A DNA stretch of 32,799 nucleotides from contig MCFL01000274.1 of the NCBI GenBank assembly GCA_002102555.1, positions 1 to 32,799 of the forward strand, read 5' to 3'. The position numbers and the translations under genes are program-made. This document shows, in pieces, positions 31,886-32,799 of the stretch (its first letter is position 1; every line of letters begins with the position of its first letter). Below the pieces are notes generated by a model that searched no databases, was not told where the DNA came from, and saw only the letters and a list, made by a program, of their open reading frames with translations. This DNA is from Catenaria anguillulae PL171 (lineage: Eukaryota > Blastocladiomycota > Blastocladiomycetes > Blastocladiales > Catenariaceae).

Positions 31886-32240
31886 TTATATGACGTTCAT
31901 ACCAAATATTTCATATCGCGAAGATACTGCAGTGTCAGCAGCCAGGATTATAATTTCCATGGTGATATCAGGTGTTGGCCACAAACTTGGAACTGCGATA
32001 TCACTGATGAACCAAAAGTGGATTCCCGCGACACCAATCTGTCCTATAGGCTTGATACCATTGATACCCGCGCTGGCAAGCCGCCACCACACACATCGGC
32101 TGCAGATGCTCCAGGCGCCACTTTGTAGCGCCACTGCCATCCGCGTCTACTGTGACTTCCCACTGCTCTTTCATCCAGTGAGACATTTCCATGTTCCATG
32201 AAACTTGTCCTTCGTCGTCCAGCTCGCCAACCTGACACAT
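31886..32240 (-). CDS. Possible small hypothetical protein next to the telomere
   Basis: An ATG at 32240 opens a frame with good codon bias: MCQVGELDDEGQVSW, then MKEQWEVTVDADGSGATKW. A possible 64-nt intron (32067-32004, GTATCA..ATCAG) keeps phase and leads into DIAVPSLWPTPDITMEIIIL ending GMNVI at 31886, followed by AT-rich 3' sequence. The model gives 96 residues. Without the intron the frame stops at 32001 (79 residues). I do not recognise the protein. The ATG is only 18 bp from the divergent start at 32259, so one of the two frames may not be real. Confidence 0.32.
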
Positions 32241-32258
32241 ACTACGATTCCACGCACC

Positions 32259-32624
32259 ATGGAAAACGCTGCCCGCTCTGCTGGGGCCATTTCCAGCCCG
32301 TCTCGCAACTCCATGTTCCCACGCCCACTCCTGTTGGAGCCAAATGGGAACACTGAAAACAAAATCCAACACGCTGCTGCTGATGATGCTCCGGCAGAGG
32401 TTGATGAAACATCTAAGGACCCTACTGCCGCTGCTGCTGCCCATGACCTCGGTTCTGCCCATAACTCTCCTGCGATTGATTCTGTGCATCCCACTGCCTC
32501 GACGAACAAACAGCCGTCTATCTCGATGGTTTCGAGTCTCCTCGACCACGTTGATTCCCAGCATGGCGACCTTGAGCAAGAGGCCGGCGAAATGTCCCAC
32601 ATCTATCAAGAGGGTCCGTTTTAG
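32259..32624 (+). CDS. Reading frame cut off by the telomere
   Basis: An ATG in strong context (ACCATGG) opens 121 codons that read like the disordered N-terminus of a fungal protein: Ala/Ser/Asp/Glu-rich, with AAADDAPAEVDETSKD, then ISMVSSLLDHVDSQHGDLEQ, ending EMSHIYQEGPF. The frame continues into the telomere, whose first unit (TTTTAGG at 32619) supplies the TAG stop at 32622-32624. The sequence before the telomere shows no natural stop, so the original protein was probably longer and was truncated when the chromosome end formed. No domain is recognised; it could equally be the start of a subtelomeric gene family member or of an element ORF. Confidence 0.4.
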   Translation: MENAARSAGAISSPSRNSMFPRPLLLEPNGNTENKIQHAAADDAPAEVDETSKDPTAAAAAHDLGSAHNSPAIDSVHPTASTNKQPSISMVSSLLDHVDSQHGDLEQEAGEMSHIYQEGPF

Positions 32625-32799
32625 GTTTAGGTTATAGGTTAGGTTAGGTTTAGGTTTAGGTTTAGGTTAGGTTTAGGTTTTAGGTTTAGGTTAGGTTAGG
32701 TTTAGGTTTAGGTTAGGTTTTAGGTTAGGTTTAGGTTTAGGTTAGGTTTAGGTTTTAGGTTAGGTTAGGTTTTTTAGGTTTAGGTTAGGTTTAGGTTAG
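32619..32799 (+). repeat. Telomere: mixed TTAGG / TTTAGG / TTTTAGG repeats
   Basis: About 30 units run uninterrupted to the end of the window with the G-rich strand 5' to 3' outward, the correct orientation for a right chromosome end. I count roughly 11 TTAGG, 13 TTTAGG, 4 TTTTAGG, one TTTTTTAGG and one TTATAGG (second or third unit). All units share AGG, and none is TTAGGG. The T count varies in no fixed order, which points to a telomerase whose template pairing slips. Confidence 0.97.

Overview
The window is the right-hand end of a nuclear chromosome from a fungus. The last 181 bases are a telomere tract with the G-rich strand running outward. Fungal signs are a Pho85-type cyclin, an Osh3-like oxysterol-binding protein, a Trs65-like TRAPPII subunit, a glycogen branching enzyme, and short introns (about 50-130 nt) with GT..AG ends and CTGAC/CTCAC-like branch sites. 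GC-rich third codon positions and long Ser/Ala/Gln/Pro low-complexity stretches suggest an early-diverging, perhaps zoosporic, lineage such as Blastocladiomycota. That placement is a guess from style, not a match.

Layout. Positions 1-22000 are an ordinary gene-bearing arm: an ER-type short-chain dehydrogenase (+), a Pho85-like cyclin (-), a divergent Cdc7-like protein kinase (-), a GOLD-PH-ORD oxysterol-binding protein (+), a 1,4-alpha-glucan branching enzyme (+) and a Trs65-like trafficking protein (-). The kinase and the oxysterol-binding protein share a 458-bp divergent promoter. The branching enzyme and the Trs65-like gene converge. Two wide gaps (1346-3353 and 5885-8004) and the stretch 21390-23363 hold weak, unassigned coding signals.

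Positions 23364-27341 hold the most unusual gene: an HMG-CoA reductase of class II, the type typical of bacteria, followed by a long extension I do not recognise. Its reading frame changes about ten times by one or two bases, although catalytic residues and codon bias are kept and each segment is free of stops. The other large genes in the window are uninterrupted, so this is either a young pseudogene or a patch of poorly polished assembly.

From 27342 to the end is subtelomere: three copies of a dispersed repeat, a hAT-like transposase remnant, about 3.5 units of a 317-332 bp satellite, and two small divergent reading frames. One of these runs straight into the telomere, which supplies its stop codon. 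The telomere is a mixture of TTAGG, TTTAGG and TTTTAGG units, unlike the uniform TTAGGG of most fungi.

The genes do not form a pathway cluster. Several concern membranes and sterol or vesicle traffic (dehydrogenase, oxysterol-binding protein, TRAPPII subunit, HMG-CoA reductase), but nothing shows they are co-regulated.
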